NCBI GenBank assembly: GCA_963978895.1
Contig: OZ022240.1
Coordinates: 42,460,268 to 42,524,267, forward strand
DNA length: 64,000 bases
Origin: Erpobdella octoculata
Taxonomy: Eukaryota > Annelida > Clitellata > Hirudinida > Erpobdellidae
Direction: 5' to 3'
A program made the position numbers and the translations under genes. The notes beneath the pieces were generated by a model. It saw only the letters and a program-made list of their open reading frames with translations, was not told the DNA's origin and made no database searches. Shown in pieces: positions 62,724-64,000 of this stretch (positions are counted from its first letter, which is position 1; each line of letters opens with the position of its first letter).

Positions 62724-63710
62724 ACCCATGATATAAAAAGACGTGTAACGTGTACATGCATTTAACTTGGTAAAACATTCAGAAATGTATATAACAGGCG
62801 CGTAATGTGCAAAGAAAAGTATATACTAAGTGACATTTAACTGTAATTCAACCTTATTCACAATTAGAATTAACAAGTTCTCTATTTTAGCTGTAATCAT
62901 TCGAATAAAATCAAATAAAATAAAAAATTATTCTCACCTTCGAACAATTGCGATTAGTGCACAAATATTTTATTTATTTGAATGCGCATTTGTCAAATGC
63001 ACGAATTTTATGAATTCGGTATGGATTGGTAAATGTTATTAGAGACAGATTTGCAATCTGTGACTTTAAAAAAAATACATTTCCTTAAACTGCACATAAG
63101 TTTGGCTATCTATCTAACCTTATTTAGTGTGCCTGGTCTTTTTAAAGTCATTTTCACTTTGGAAGCATGAAGTGTTTGATATGAAAGGCTTGGAAACATA
63201 AAGATCTTAATAATCATTGCGCAGAAATTCGAATTTTCTTTCGACTATCACGGGTCATATATTTTCCTTTTTATTTTAATAATAATCTAAATAAACTTAA
63301 TTATTATCAGCGATCCATCATTCAAAACAAAAATTAATTATTCAAATACACGAGTTTTATCACAGTTAAAAATTTCTGTTGCATAAAAAGTAATTTTTTA
63401 CAACACCACTATTAATTATCATCTGTAAAATGTATTTACTAAACCAATTTTTTAAATCATTTTTTTTAGTTTTTTTAATTATACTCGAATTACGTTTTTA
63501 TTTAATCAACAAAACAAATAAAAATATAAAAACCAAGCAAAATGAGTTTAATTTAATCAGAAAACAAAAATGTCACAATTGAAAAGCATTTAACAAATAA
63601 GAATCTTTTCTACCAACCACCGATGCAAATTGTTTGACAAAAAACGAAAAACCTGTAAAAAACCCGAGTAGGTAACACTTGTAACCCAGCTAGTTATAAA
63701 TAAATATACA
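62724..63710. repeat. A5 3' flank, shared with A4
   Basis: Near-identical to 35045-36054. Here the Helitron-like hairpin and CTAGT end (63661-63694) is well preserved, 17 bp from the A5 stop. Confidence 0.75.
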
Positions 63711-64000
63711 TCACAATTGGAAAACATTTATGATAAAAGATTTTTCTACTACGCCAACCACTAATAAACGATTTGTTGTTGAATCAAAACAAATATCACT
63801 TATACGAGATTGAGCATTAAACGATTTTACAAAATTTAAACTAAAATCATATACATGAATTTTTTTTTCATAAGAGGCAACAAATAAGTTACAATTGTTG
63901 TCTGTTGTCAGTCTATGTCCAATTAAGTCTGGTTTTAAATCAACTTGTTTAATGATATCTCCTTTGCAGTTTATTAAATAAAGTCCTAAATATTTTGAAA
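63711..64000 (-). CDS. A5: C-terminal part of a fifth A-type gene (runs off the window)
   Basis: The last 96 codons of an A propeller, open from the window edge to the TGA at 63711-63713. The frame gives YLGLYLINCKGDIIKQVDLK, then HRLTTDNNCNLFVASY, KKIHVYDFSLNFVKSF and the family ending NVFQL. Compared with A3 it lacks one residue in the ASYEKK loop and has GHRLTTD as in A4. Intact as far as visible. The RING and B-box should lie to the right of the window. Predicted role as for A1-A4. Confidence 0.85.
   Translation of the reverse strand, partial: SKYLGLYLINCKGDIIKQVDLKPDLIGHRLTTDNNCNLFVASYEKKIHVYDFSLNFVKSFNAQSRISDICFDSTTNRLLVVGVVEKSFIINVFQL

Noticed and set aside
1..64000. CRISPR-like arrays, defence islands or bacterial operons
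   Set aside because: The tandem arrays have no spacer structure, and all other evidence points to an animal nuclear genome.

Overview
This is an AT-rich invertebrate nuclear genome window. It has no bacterial or organellar gene organisation, it carries several classes of eukaryotic transposon debris, and its genes are TRIM-like zinc-finger proteins that read as single uninterrupted exons. The phylum cannot be fixed from sequence alone. Expanded, single-exon TRIM-like families of this kind are known in lophotrochozoans and cnidarians, but that is only suggestive. No tRNA, rRNA, CRISPR or operon structure was found.

The only convincing host genes are a dispersed cluster of two related subfamilies. 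Subfamily A (about 590-601 aa) is RING (C3HC4), B-box, a small C-x2-C-x11-H-x2-C cluster, coiled coil, and an NHL-like beta-propeller. Intact copies lie at 11551-13329 (-), 16330-18099 (-), 31294-33063 (+) and 36055-37860 (-). A fifth copy enters the window at 63711-64000 (-). Subfamily B lacks the RING and has two successive B-box plus coiled-coil modules before the same propeller. One copy is intact (21673-24018, 781 aa). One is full length except for a single in-frame stop (55590-57908). One is frameshifted and truncated (50408-52350), one is a multiply broken pseudogene (5731-8057), and one is a remnant split by a LINE (815-2632). More decayed relatives, called subfamily C here, lie at 8990-9545, 24954-25500 and 60926-61974.

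The genes sit in duplicated repeat blocks. A copies end about 17 bp from a conserved hairpin followed by CTAGT that resembles a Helitron 3' terminus. Two of them (A1 and A4) also begin about 140 bp from a second Helitron-like repeat containing a GC-rich minisatellite. B copies carry about 1.6-2.7 kb of common upstream sequence that includes an antisense LINE endonuclease remnant. Mosaic similarity among A copies suggests gene conversion, and length variation is concentrated in propeller loops.

Between the genes are: LINE reverse-transcriptase tails (1010-2230, 18128-18300, 47280-47715), a Ty3/gypsy-like gag-pol remnant (19236-20010), hAT transposase fragments (25866-26045, 58490-58760 and others), a GC-rich hAT-like element (26336-28171), a 1.96-kb element with about 720-bp near-identical terminal inverted repeats around an Ulp1-like/PHD reading frame (40373-42336), a MITE carrying telomere-like repeats (42347-42640), and a foldback-like element built of ACTAGT-containing repeats (42820-44175).

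By family knowledge, the A proteins would be E3-ligase-type TRIM proteins with a propeller for target recognition, and the B proteins would be RING-less TRIM-like scaffolds. A role as a diversifying sensor or effector family is inference.
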